Below are positions 54,538 to 64,000 of a stretch of DNA of 64,000 bases, piece after piece (the first letter of the stretch is position 1; each line of letters begins with the position of its first letter). A model generated the notes under the pieces. That model did no database searches. It saw nothing but the letters and a program-made list of their open reading frames with translations, and was not told the origin of the DNA. The translations under genes and the position numbers were made by a program. Origin of the DNA: Knufia peltigerae (Eukaryota > Ascomycota > Eurotiomycetes > Chaetothyriales > Trichomeriaceae); the NCBI GenBank assembly GCA_030247855.1, contig JAPDRN010000026.1, positions 248,001 through 312,000 of the forward strand, in the 5' to 3' direction.

Positions 54538-55180
54538 ACCTCTGAGCGTTTTGCAAGCAAACAAATGAGGCGCGCTTTGGCAAAGGATGTGTGTTTGTGT
54601 GGTGTGTTTTTATGTTGGTGGTTTCCAAAAATGACGGCAAAGGTGATAGTAGACATGGGATAGGAACTGGAACCCTTTTGATACCCAGGTGGCAAGTTTG
54701 CTTTAGTACGGATGAAGAAGAAAAAAATGCATTATGAGCCGTTTGATTGGTCATACACACTGCGCCTTCCCCTTCCATCCTTCCAACATTTGGGTATGTC
54801 AATCCGTGGAAATAACGAGGCCGTCAGAGACAGGCATCTGCCTCAACCAAGGTCGACGAATGATGGCACCAGTGTGATCGAAAGCACGCCGTCAAAACAA
54901 AGAGCAAGGTCAAGGTCACGATCATTCTTGATTGATCTCACTTCTTCCATCTCAGTTTTTCATCTCGAAATATGGATCTCGAAGTCAAGACGGTAGAAAA
55001 ACTCCCACTGACGACTTATCCGAGTCTCAACAAAACAGAGCGTGTCTTCGCTTTCCCTGCTGTAGACTTGGAGCCATGAGTATCAGTGTCGCATTCTCAT
55101 TTCATGACGAGCACTGTCTTCTCCCTGCACCAGATGTCATGGCAACGTTGAAACACCAGTCTATCCAATATTTAAACACA
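54538..55180. other. Convergent 3' region, RBR ligase / BTB gene
   Basis: A 643-bp spacer between 3' ends. It has TGTGTTTGTGTGGTGTG near 54590 and AAGGTCAAGGTCACG near 54907. No gene or RNA was recognised. Confidence 0.4.
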
Positions 55181-56109
55181 TCAGTATGGCATGAGCCAGC
55201 CCGAGCATAGCGGACACTTCATTGTGATGGAGTGTACGTCGTCCTGCGTGGATACCTTCAGGCTCATCCGCTTCATTGGAATCAGATGCTTACAACCTCT
55301 CAAGTGCAGCTCGTCATTGAGGTCGTCAACGGCTCTCGTGATGCTCATCTTCCGCTTATTGACCTCCACCGAGACAGCCCAAAGGTGGGGATTGTACTCT
55401 TCAACGACAGCTGCCGTCTTTTCTCGCCGAGCAAGGAGACCACAATTCTCAATGCACAAGCAAGTGACTTGGAATCTGAGATCCTTGTCATCTTCCCTTG
55501 TAGACTCGTAAACGACGCGCAAGGGCTCTTCAAATCCATCCATCCCGTAGACAAGTTTAGCGTGATCTATGAATCGCCTGCATGCAACCTGCTTCAGATC
55601 TTCGAAATCTAGCATGTCGGCACACTGGTACATCAGGGCATTCACATTCAAAGCAGTCCTTAGGCCGCCCGCTTGGATATCTCCGTTCTCGCCCCGGTAG
55701 CCGTCCTCTTCGTATGTATCGGACCTCGTATCCTCAGTGTCCTTCAGGTCCTTCATGTCCTTCGTGTCGTCACCGACAAATCTCATGTAGAAAGTTGGGA
55801 GATGGTAAGAGTTGTAATCTCTGGAGTACATAAAAAGGATGACCCGAGCCATGATGTCTGGCTTTATCTCCGGAAACGTGATTCTCCCACTTTCGGCCTC
55901 CTGAATCAAGATCAGTAGAGGACATCAAAAAGTTGTCGATAGTGGCACACTTGGAAAAGACCTCCACAAGCTTTATCCAACATAACGGAATGGGTGCATA
56001 CTATGATCCGGTGGACTTTGAACTCGACATTTTGACATTGGATGATGAAGTCAGTGTACTTTCCAGCAATGAGAAATCCAAGGTACGCGTTATTCGAGCT
56101 TGTAGCCAT
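55181..56109 (-). CDS. BTB/POZ domain protein
   Basis: Two exons (56109-55951, 55900-55181) encode 292 residues. The BTB fold is near the N terminus: GKYTDFIIQCQNVEFKVHRIIVCTHS, then, after the 50-nt intron, GGLFQEAESGRITFPEIKPD and VILFMYSRDY. An acidic linker (DDTKDMKDLKDTEDT) interrupts the domain before LRTALNVNALMYQCADMLDFEDLKQVA. The C terminus holds a CPLCSG element that is too small to be a zinc finger alone. Many such proteins occur in black-yeast and other ascomycete genomes. They may serve as Cul3 adaptors, but a substrate cannot be named. The gene starts only 114 bases downstream of the ARA2 stop, in tandem. Confidence 0.9.
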
Positions 56110-56223
56110 GGTTCTCGCGCGTTGAGTCCACGTATTCGAGTTATGATCACAATAACGAGGAATTCCAACAATAACTTGGTTTGAACGAAATAGTTAGGAC
56201 TGGCAGTGTGGTGATCTTGGCGA

Positions 56224-57593
56224 TTACTCTTCACAGGACAATCCAGGGACATCACTGCCGTGTCCGTCGTCTGCTGCTTCCGAGGGCGGTGTGGGCATTG
56301 CTCCTTCTGGTGAAGCAACAGGCAGTTTGGGCGACTGAGGCACGTGAGTTATTGTCGTCGACAACCGATTCACGAAACCAGGATCAGGTGATGGCCAGGT
56401 ATAATCGACCCATGGCTGGCTAATCACTGTGCGTATTCCTTTTGCAAGGACACGAATGTTCTGTCGCCGCCATAGGGACCATTCATGATCAGTGACAGCG
56501 TCTGAAGGGGTGATGGTTCCCGGTTCAGCATCAAGATCGTCCGCAAGGCCATCGAGGACACTTCTCCAGATTCGCATTGTCTCGTCGAGTTCCTCAATCT
56601 TGCTGACTCCCATGACAGACACTCCAAGCTTTTCGTTGGGGAGGCTGAGTACGTGACCATAGGTCGCCTCATTGCCGCCGAGTGGGTCTCCTAGAGCTCC
56701 CACTTTGGCACCTTCACGCAGCCAATTTTCGAGTGCAAAACGAACTGCGACCACTTCGAGCTTCTCACCCTGAGAATCCGCCCATTTGGCAGCATCAATG
56801 CAAGCTTGACGAAGACCATCTGGGGCAGGATGCCAGTTACCCATGGCTCCCAAAGGGGTCCCGTTCCTTCTCAGCAAACCCATGCCGAGAGGGCTGGCAT
56901 TCGGCACAATGTCGACACCAGCGTTGACAAGTCGCTGGAGTCCCTCGGTGAGGAGACGAGTGTTTTGCAGAGTGAAGTTGGCATATGACTGGACGATATC
57001 AAGAGGCTCCCCGGTCTCGCGGAGGATCATTTCGGCCAGCTCACAAAGGACATGCACAGGATATCCCGAAATGCCGACGTATTTGAGAGTGCCCTCTTCG
57101 TCTCGGATGCGCCGAAGCTCGCGGACTGCACCAAGGACCTCCCGTGGTGAGACAAACTCACAGTCATGGCAGTATACAACATCAAGATAAGAGGTTTTCA
57201 ATCGCATACAACTGCGCTGTACACTCTTCCGTACCCATTCCGGCGAATAGTCGAAGGCATCTGAGGCGACACGGCCGACTTTGGTGAGAATGAAAAAACT
57301 CTCTCGTGGATAGTATTTCCGAACTAGATCAGTGTCGAGAGCGGCCCCGAGGATTTCTTCGGCTGGGCCATAGTATGGAGAAGTGTCGAAAGCACGCACT
57401 CCCAGAGCAAGAGCCTTCTGGACCAGGGGTGTTGGCCCTAGGGCATAAGGGTCGAGATTATACTCCAAAGAATGTCAGTCAAAACACAGTCTTGGTGTTA
57501 TCGGCTTATCAATCGTACCTGATAGTTAAAAGTGGCGGTTCCGAAGATCAACGGGGGCAGCGACTCCGAGAGCGGCGACTGTGGCCTAGGCAT
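56224..57593 (-). CDS. ARA2: Aldo/keto reductase, D-arabinose/L-galactose dehydrogenase-like
   Basis: Two exons (57593-57519, 57462-56224) encode 437 residues. Splicing a 56-nt intron gives PPLIFGTATFNYQYNLDP. The AKR catalytic set is visible: Asp and Tyr in RAFDTSPYYGPAEEILG (about residues 49-56), Lys in FFILTKVGR, and His in VVYCHDCEFVSPREVL. The Asp-Ser-Pro-Tyr-Tyr-Gly text and SYANFTLQN match the NAD-dependent Ara2/L-GalDH group, which oxidises D-arabinose to the lactone precursor of D-erythroascorbate. A C-terminal extension of about 100 residues after the barrel (from WRRQNIRVLAKG on) is Pro/Ser-rich at its end. The start is set by the conserved N terminus. Confidence 0.93.
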
Positions 57594-59090
57594 GGTTTAT
57601 CAGTCCCTCACGTTGCGCGTTGGGGTTTCCAGGCTGTGAGAAGGAGTCAACAAGGAAAAGGAAAATGAAACAGACAGAAGAGAACACTCTATGAGATATA
57701 CATATTTCTCTTGGTGTTGGCGGACAAACCATTCAACAATTAATGGGTCAACCGCCTTTTTTTTTGGTCCTCGGGCGATTGCGAAATGCCGGTGGGGCGT
57801 ACCTGAGCACAAACCGCCAGCCAATACAACCAAGGGAACGGAAGCTAGGGAGAAGCAGGATAAGAGTTGCATTGGCCTAGAACTTCATAGTTTTCTACGG
57901 AGTACAGAAGGTTGGATAGGAGGTGGGAGATGGAGGAAGCGGAACTTCGACAGATCCGATGCACTGTACTAGAATTGTCAGACCAGTACGTGGACGGTTA
58001 CACAAGAGATGGTAGAGATAATGCAGCCTCGACGCCGATGGAGAAGGAGAATCGAGGGAGGCGCCACCAAGATCCATGACGCTCTCACATTGGTTGACGA
58101 TCTGGTCTTTCTTTGCATGCATGATACATACATATACAGTACATGCCGCTAATATCTACGCTTTTTCGGTACCACATGTCGCCATATCACCATTAATCTA
58201 CCTGATGTAGGTACTCGAGGATTGGGGTCGGTAAATGTCAAGACTTCAATCTCTAGGTACGTAGACAATTTGTCAAGTTCAAAAGCAGAAATACAGCAGA
58301 TGTGAAGTAGAGAGCACCTGATATTGACAATCACTAAATGATGTTCCTTGCTCTCGACTTGCATGAGCGACATGCCGACACCAACTTCCTGATCACCTGA
58401 GGACACAGACAGAAGTGATTTCGGTTTCTTTGGCCGTATGATCTTTCGATTGTACTTGATATATGACTTCTGATTGTGTGGTCAGGCCGGATTACCAATT
58501 TCCTTTCACCCTGAGTATCTGAGATAGATAATATAACTGATCTTAGGAGCGAGGGAGATTGACCATGAGAAGAGAGTACAAACCCTTACTCTTTCAGCAA
58601 TTCTCCCAGCATATTGCCCACAATGAGGCAGGTATTCGCGGGGCTTGAAACTTTCGTGCCCTCATGATGCGTCTTTAGAGACCCTCGGATACCATCTCCT
58701 TTTAGTCCATCCCTTATACATCGCATGTATGGGACCGAAACGGCTGTAATCGAGCGCCTGAAGGATACGCATACCCGCAATTCCGTCCCATTAGGCCTTC
58801 TTCTGTCACAAACTCTCGGGCCTCAGTCTGCACAATCAACCTCGCATCTGCTTGGTCCAAGAAACCAATCACCCAAGTGTTTCTGCCAATTGGGTCGCTT
58901 GTAGAATGATCCTTGTAATCGATTTTTAATTGTACAATTCTTGAAAATAATGTGTCCAGCCCAACGCCATGCGCTATGCAAATATGTCAAGGATGAGTAG
59001 AGGAGTAGATTCAGTGGTCGGTCGAAATCGAGTTGGTGATCGGCGCAGAGGTATGTGGTCACCGTCCTTGTTGACGGTTAGCACAGGACA
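57594..59090. other. Intergenic region upstream of ARA2 and downstream of PAM16
   Basis: A 1.5-kb spacer. A 90-codon frame just upstream of ARA2 (57600-57872, same strand) begins like a signal peptide but overlaps the expected ARA2 leader. The rest (57873-59090) has short frames only and AT-rich stretches. No RNA or repeat was recognised. Confidence 0.4.
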
Positions 59091-59574
59091 TCATTCTCTG
59101 TACATTTTGGGCTTCCAACCTTCTTTGATCTCTTTTTCCATTTGCGCTTTCCGTTCGGCTGATCGCGCCTCAGCCTCTATCCGTTCTCTCGCTCGTAAAA
59201 CTTTGCTCTGGATGTAAAAGGATCCACCGCCACCACCTTTCTTCGGTTCATTCAAATCATATAACTTTTTGAAGCGCTCCATCACTTGTTCCATATTCAT
59301 GCGACCGCCTTGGGGAGGTTTGACATTGAGAATCTTACAAGCTTCATCCAGAGTCATTCCGGATGAAGCTGCAGTATTCAGTGCGCCGGGATCGTTCTTT
59401 GAAGCAGCTCTAGCATACTGAGAGGAGGCCTGGGCTTGTTTATAGGCTTCTGCAAAGGCTCTCCCGAAGACTCGGCCGCCCGTAAGGACAATCTGGGCGA
59501 TAATTCGATGCGCCTGTGCCGAGTTAGTCTTGTCAATTGAAGACCGGGGAAGTCACTAGATCTATACTCACCAT
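59091..59574 (-). CDS. PAM16: Mitochondrial presequence translocase motor subunit Pam16/Tim16
   Basis: Two exons (59574-59572, 59513-59091) encode 141 residues. The first exon is only the ATG; a 58-nt intron follows directly, and splicing gives MAHRIIAQIVLTGGRVFGRAFAEAYKQ, the hallmark Pam16 N terminus. The C-terminal half is a degenerate J-domain (MTLDEACKILNVKPP, then MEQVMERFKKLYDLNEP) lacking the HPD motif, as in Pam16. In the motor at the matrix face of TIM23, Pam16 binds and restrains the J-protein Pam18. The Gly-rich loop KKGGGGGSFYIQSKV is normal for fungi. It is divergent from the Pex24-type gene. Confidence 0.95.
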
Positions 59575-59991
59575 CTGGGTGGCTCGAAAGAGAAGGGAAA
59601 GACTGGCTGAAGTGAACAACGAAGATGGCGACAATAGATTCAAATGCATTCATCTCGCCATGGAAGCTGCAGGAAATCTTTTGATGCGGGCGGCCATACT
59701 TCGGCTAAACCGCGCCCATCATGTGACCCGATCTTACAGTCGAAGGGACTGCGATGACGATGTCGACAGACCGCGGCTTTCCGCAGTCCGAGAATGTCAC
59801 GTCTCTGCCTGGCCCTACGCACATGCCATATGCCACATGCCTCTCTCCTTGAAGACCTACATTGTTACTTCTGCAATTCTCATCCTTCCACCACTCGTTC
59901 AGACAGACGATGTATATTATCCTTGATCAGGCTGTCCACGCACGTCATCACCACTACTTCTCGCACCGACAGTCTGGATGATCCGTAGTGT
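59575..59991. promoter_or_regulatory. Divergent promoter region, PAM16 / peroxin
   Basis: A 417-bp shared upstream region of two organelle-related genes. No distinct element was recognised. Confidence 0.45.
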
Positions 59992-61854
59992 ATGGCCGCA
60001 TTTGGTACAGGACTCTTGCCCTACACCCAGCTCACTCAGACACTGACTACAAGCTCAGATACACCCTGGATGTCCTCAATGTCCAGACCAGGTCCATATG
60101 CATCTACCGCTGAACCCTCCACCACCCAGCAAACCTGGGATTCAAACCCGCCTACCTTCGCAGCGTTTTCTCCTACCACCACCTCTGGGTACTCCGCCAC
60201 CTCGAAGCAACGCTCCACCATCATAGTCCACAAGAAATCACCTCTCTTGGTAGCGACACCGCCGCAAATCACTCGAGCGTTAGCACACTCTCATCCTTTC
60301 TTGCTGCCACTGAACAAACTTGCTGGACTACTATCATGGAGTACACCAGACCCTTGGGAGTCCTTTCTCCTCGTTGCCGCTTTCTGGGCTATTACACTTT
60401 ATGGAAGTGAGATTATCCGCTTTGCGAGCCCGATAATAGTTGTGGTCGGGTTGATATTGGGAATGTATTCGAGGAGATACTCCCCTTTATCCTCCACGAG
60501 CAAGACTGGCGACAAACATGTCAAAGGCCACAAGAGAGAAGCGTCGGAAGCCAGCTCGCAACACAAGACTTTGGACGAGATCGTTGATAACCTTCAGGAG
60601 CTCACAGCCCGTTGTAACATATTACTGAATCCTTTTCTTGCCTTGACCGACTTCCTCTCTACGCAAACGACACCAACTGCTGCAACCACCCGACCCGCAC
60701 TGACGACTCTTTTCATTCGAGTTCTTTTGGTCACTCCTCTATGGATCTTCCTGACCTTACCCCCTTTCTACATTCTTACGACCCGTCGAGTCATACTTAC
60801 ATTTGGCACTATAATCTTAACATGGCACTCCAAGCCAGCAAGGGTAGCACGGGTAATCCTCTGGCGCTCTGTGTTTTTACGGAAGACTGCAGCATTCATC
60901 ACAGGACTTCAATTCGATACCTCTGCTCCATCAAAAGACGACTCATTGCTGCGGTCTATTGTTGGGGCCAGGTCAAAATCTCAAGCTGGCTTAGCATCAG
61001 AAGCTGCCACCAAAAAGAGACCAGACTCATCAGGCGTTCGTTTCACATTCATTCTATACGAAAACCAGCGACGATGGATCGGTCTTGGCTGGACGACCTC
61101 ACTGTTCGCTTATGAGCGTGGTCCGTGGACGGATGAACACCTCAACCCAGCACCATCGAAAGACGAGTTTGAACTGCCGGAGGTGGACGGCGGACACTCG
61201 AGGTGGCGGTGGGTTGAGGGATCTGAATGGAGGATCGAACATGGTGATAGCAAGCAGCATAAGAGGGCTACCAGTCAAACTAAGACTGGTTCAGCAGGAA
61301 ATGCCAGCAAAGACACGGTCGAAGACGGTGGGGGGTGGATATATTACGATAATAGATGGGAAGACGGAAGAAAAGAGGATGGTTGGGGAAGATATACCCG
61401 ACGACGAAAATGGTTCAGAGATGCCGAACTGGTAGAAGCCATACCCAGCATTGACCCTAGTCCCACGGGGACCCCGAAACGGCAGCTTTCTGATACTGAA
61501 GAGGAGAAGGTCAAGAAAGCAAAGGACTTTGCGAAAGGTATTGGTGCATCTGCCGATGCCCCTGAGAAGCCACCAATCTCTTCCGCCGATCAGGTAACTG
61601 GAGTATCAAAGGCTGGCGACGACGCTGCCAGTATTACCAAGTCCACAACAAGCAAGAAGAGTGGAGGTTGGTTCTCGAAGCGTGAGCGAAGTGATTCCAA
61701 GAGTAGTAGTGGGAAGAATACAGGGCAGCTCAGTACTAGAAGTGATCGAAGTCGTGATGGGCCGGAAGATGATGTTCACGATCGGTGGAGAGACAATACC
61801 GGAGGACATCGAGCATTCAGCGTTCAAGAAGACATTGCCATGTCTCTTGGATAA
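59992..61854 (+). CDS. Peroxin with Pex24p/dysferlin domain (peroxisome membrane)
   Basis: A single exon encodes 620 residues. The N-terminal 90 residues are Ser/Thr/Pro-rich. Four hydrophobic stretches lie at about 125-155 (FLLVAAFWAITLYG, then ASPIIVVVGLILGMYSRRY) and 245-280 (RVLLVTPLWIFLTLPPFY, VILTFGTIILTW). The dysferlin-type repeats follow: RFTFILYENQRRWIGLGWT about 345, WRWVEGSEWRIE about 400 and GWIYYDNRWEDGRKEDGWGRYTRRRKWFRDAEL about 445-478 (shown here in part by its key Trp/Tyr/Arg residues). This is the Pex23/Pex24 group, which regulates peroxisome number and contacts with the ER. The C-terminal 130 residues are charged and disordered. I cannot assign it to a single yeast peroxin. 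Confidence 0.92.
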   Translation: MAAFGTGLLPYTQLTQTLTTSSDTPWMSSMSRPGPYASTAEPSTTQQTWDSNPPTFAAFSPTTTSGYSATSKQRSTIIVHKKSPLLVATPPQITRALAHSHPFLLPLNKLAGLLSWSTPDPWESFLLVAAFWAITLYGSEIIRFASPIIVVVGLILGMYSRRYSPLSSTSKTGDKHVKGHKREASEASSQHKTLDEIVDNLQELTARCNILLNPFLALTDFLSTQTTPTAATTRPALTTLFIRVLLVTPLWIFLTLPPFYILTTRRVILTFGTIILTWHSKPARVARVILWRSVFLRKTAAFITGLQFDTSAPSKDDSLLRSIVGARSKSQAGLASEAATKKRPDSSGVRFTFILYENQRRWIGLGWTTSLFAYERGPWTDEHLNPAPSKDEFELPEVDGGHSRWRWVEGSEWRIEHGDSKQHKRATSQTKTGSAGNASKDTVEDGGGWIYYDNRWEDGRKEDGWGRYTRRRKWFRDAELVEAIPSIDPSPTGTPKRQLSDTEEEKVKKAKDFAKGIGASADAPEKPPISSADQVTGVSKAGDDAASITKSTTSKKSGGWFSKRERSDSKSSSGKNTGQLSTRSDRSRDGPEDDVHDRWRDNTGGHRAFSVQEDIAMSLG

Positions 61855-62838
61855 ACAGGAGTTTAATGGTTGTGATGACGACTTTGAGCATTTGACGTAT
61901 ATGCAGCCGATGAGGTCGTCACTGAGAATGTATTTTGTTCATGCTTTGATACTACTACAACCATCCAACTCCGACTCTGTGGTTCATTATGGTTGATTTG
62001 ATCTTGTTAGTCCGTACCTGTCAATCATAGATCCAGACTTTTATTCTGACCTTGTGTACCATGTGTTCACGACCTGCAGTAAACTTGCAGTTGTGTTGTT
62101 CCAAGTTGGCCCAGCATTTCTCTTTTTCCCACACACAGCCTTTCAGTCTCACTCGTCAAGCAACTACGTAATTCGAGACAAGGATCCCTGCTTTTTGATC
62201 TTTCCCCCTCCTTTTCTTTCTTTTTCCTCTGTACGAACTACGAGTATGATGTCTTTTACTTGTCGATTCGACTCGATCACAGTCAAAGTGATCGTCATTG
62301 CTTTCCAGGGATGTCTGGATCACAATACTTCCTCCCCTCGTACTCGTAGCCCACACACTTCCAACCCCCCATCCTCTTGGACTCAAGCCACCCAACTGTG
62401 GCCGTGTGAAACGTGGCCAAGGGATCCCTGGATTTCCCAGACCCCCTAAACTGTTCAGATGGGTCAGATTCATTCGCTCGATGCTCTTCTGACGTCAACC
62501 TTTCTCCATATGAGATGCAAGCATGGGGAATTTGTGATGCCGATGATGGAATTGTCCCTTTGTTGTTCCCGCCCTCGCCTCGCAGAAAGGATCATCGGTG
62601 TCTGCCTTGCATTTTCATTGCATGGCTTGGGCTATGGTAAGTAAGGTCATGGGGGAAAGTGGCGTTGGGAACAAAACACTCGTTACAGTGTGTATGTATA
62701 TATATTCTTCCTCCCATCCCGTCAACTTGTCCTAGATCCCCATTTACACCTGAACATCATCACCTGTACCAACCTTACTACGTGACATAAAATCATTACA
62801 AAAGCATACAAGAACGATCCCCCCCCCACTGTTTAACA
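61855..62838. other. Intergenic region upstream of second repeat-protein gene
   Basis: A 984-bp spacer with long pyrimidine stretches (CCCCCTCCTTTTCTTTCTTTTTCC near 62206-62229) and a C8-rich tract just before the next gene (about 62820-62828). TATATATATT lies near 62696-62705, about 130 bases before the start codon, and could be a TATA element. No gene was seen. Confidence 0.45.
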
Positions 62839-63466
62839 ATGTCTCAAGAACAACAAAAGCAAGGTGGACAAGGTATGTCTCTGACTTATCGACTTTACCT
62901 TCCCATCTACCTCACCGGCCCAAGTGAGGTACTCGTATACCCCTTACACGGAGTGGCATCTACATCACACAGCACTGTCTTCCTTTCCAACCCCCCCACT
63001 CTCTCCCCTTGCGTCTTTTATCTTTTTATTTTGGGATCGTGAATCAACACTCCGCTATCAATACTAATCCCAAAGGTGGCCTAGGTGGTATCCTCGGAGG
63101 TGTCACCGATACGGTTGGAAATACCGTAGGTGGTGTTACTGTATGTCCATGACATGCTACTTCAACACTTACCCCTTTACCTCTGTACAGACAGGTACTG
63201 ATGACTTTCCCTTTCTCCCAACAGGACACGGTCGGTAATACCGTCTCTGGTGTCGGTCAGGGTGTAGGTAAAACTGTCGGAGGTGCAACTGAAGGTGTAC
63301 GTTCATCATACTCACCCCAGTAAATAGTGGCATTCGCTGACACTTGTCCGTTTTGTGTCTTGCATAGCTCGGAAATACAACAAAGGCAGTAGGTGACACC
63401 GCAAAAGGTACGACCGATTCAATCGGTGGGAAGAAACAAACCGCCGAGAATCCATTGGGATTGTAA
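62839..63466 (+). CDS. Small glycine/valine/threonine repeat protein (LEA-like), second copy
   Basis: Four exons (62839-62872, 63076-63140, 63225-63296, 63368-63466) encode 89 residues. After MSQEQQKQGGQ comes a chain of 7-11-residue units of the form D-T-V-G-N-T-V-G-G-V (for example GVTDTVGNTVGGVT), ending GGKKQTAENPLGL. It has no signal peptide, Cys or Trp. The pattern is that of LEA-like, disordered stress proteins; function is not known. It shares repeat style, size and exon-per-repeat layout with 22761-23337, so the two are probably distant paralogues. Introns of 203, 84 and 71 nt fall between repeat units and are in phase 0 except the first. Confidence 0.8.
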
Positions 63467-63490
63467 AAGGATACGTACCCACCTTGGGTC

Positions 63491-63542
63491 GGTAGGTATG
63501 ACTCTCCCCCTTGTAAGGGGGGTTAAACGATCGATACCTGCC
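63491..63542. other. Stem-loop in the 3' region of the repeat gene
   Basis: An inner hairpin CCCCCTT/AAGGGGG (63506-63521) lies inside outer arms GGTAGGTAT (63491-63499) and ATACCTGCC (63534-63542, one mismatch). It sits 25-75 bases after the stop codon, so it may be a 3' UTR structure. Confidence 0.55.
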
Positions 63543-63923
63543 TCGGAAGGAGTAATCAGGGGGGGAACTTGTCAAGTGTGGGATCGTTTTCTCAAGTATG
63601 ACTTGTTTTTATGAAACCTACCTAGCATGCGAACCTTTAGGGCATGAACCTCTTCAATAGATTCTATACTTTTGAAAGTCACTACTTCATATGCAGCGAT
63701 GAATTTGATTGGAAACCAAGTTTATACCTCGGAAGTATTGTTGACTGACAACGTCAGGGTAGTTGTTATTGAATACTTCTGTAAAGTAATTCTCGTATAT
63801 CGAAACCAAGTCAATATCTTGACGTGATCATGGCGCCCCAAAACAAAACCCAATACAGACAACCAAATTCGAACCGAACACAGACATCTCATGAATGGCG
63901 TATCAACAAATGATGCTTCGATG

Positions 63924-64000
63924 CTACATAAACCAACCACAACTCCTAAACCATCCAAGTCCCTGGCCGCCTCGTGCAAACAATCGCTCAATATCCCACA
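63924..64000 (-). CDS. Possible C-terminal end of a gene cut by the right edge
   Basis: On the minus strand an open frame enters from the right edge and ends at TAG (63924-63926). The last residues are WDIERLFARGGQG followed by LGWFRSCGWFM. The Trp/Gly-rich text looks more protein-like than the alternative frames here, but only 24 codons are visible and the family cannot be recognised. The remaining DNA between 63543 and 63923 shows no gene. Confidence 0.25.
   Translation of the reverse strand, partial: WDIERLFARGGQGLGWFRSCGWFM

Noticed and set aside
57600..57872. 90-codon minus-strand frame starting like a signal peptide (MQLLSCFSLASVPLVVLAGG)
   Set aside because: It ends seven bases before the ARA2 start on the same strand, so it lies in the expected leader. 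Only the first 24 residues look protein-like.
1..64000. CRISPR arrays, insertion sequences, transposases, integrated viral genes
   Set aside because: No regularly spaced repeats, transposase or reverse-transcriptase motifs, or viral proteins were seen on either strand.

Overview
This window is nuclear DNA of a filamentous ascomycete (Pezizomycotina). The evidence is short GT-AG introns of mostly 42-115 nt, genes split into 2-8 exons, a tRNA with a canonical intron, and Zn2Cys6, Ada2, Sch9, Pex24-type and Pam16 genes. Protein style and intron placement suggest Eurotiomycetes, possibly black-yeast-like Chaetothyriales, but that assignment is an inference. There are no signs of prokaryotic, viral or recent transposon DNA. 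I reconstructed 27 complete protein genes (one with an uncertain 5' end), one gene cut by the left edge, one possible gene end cut by the right edge, and one tRNA. Exon joins were chosen by GT-AG sites and checked for reading-frame arithmetic.

Layout. (1) 0-5 kb is accessory: a truncated transcription-factor-like gene, a lone FAD monooxygenase and a cysteine-rich small protein. (2) 5.8-27.3 kb is mainly housekeeping: SmG, TAF2, an EPT1/CPT1-type phosphotransferase, a CitE-like lyase, the Sch9 kinase, Ada2, two small low-complexity proteins and the glycine decarboxylase P protein. (3) 28.0-51.6 kb is a dense block of 13 genes that looks like a catabolic gene cluster: APC permease, P450, SDR, bicupin, salicylate-hydroxylase-like FAD enzyme, HSL-type hydrolase, type-B carboxylesterase, MDR enone/alkenal reductase, Baeyer-Villiger monooxygenase, NmrA-like protein, Zn2Cys6 regulator, single-domain cupin and SnoaL-like protein. 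(4) 52.1-64 kb returns to general genes: tRNA-Pro(CGG), a membrane-anchored RBR ubiquitin ligase, a BTB protein, an Ara2-like aldo/keto reductase, PAM16, a Pex24-type peroxin and a second glycine-rich repeat protein.

How the cluster may work. It has no polyketide synthase, NRPS or terpene synthase, but it has its own importer, oxygenases, ketone-forming and ester-forming enzymes, two intracellular esterases and a regulator. The simplest reading is uptake and breakdown of a cyclic or aromatic ketone or ester: P450 or FAD hydroxylation, SDR oxidation to a ketone, C=C reduction by the MDR enzyme, Baeyer-Villiger insertion, then ester or lactone hydrolysis. Palindromes of the form CCGG-(3-4 mostly A/T)-CCGG recur in its promoters, including a 10-mer CGGATTCCGG found three times. 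This is the kind of site a Zn2Cys6 dimer binds, so the regulator at 47.2-49.8 kb is a natural candidate for controlling the block. This cluster and its shared promoter signal are the most interesting content of the window.
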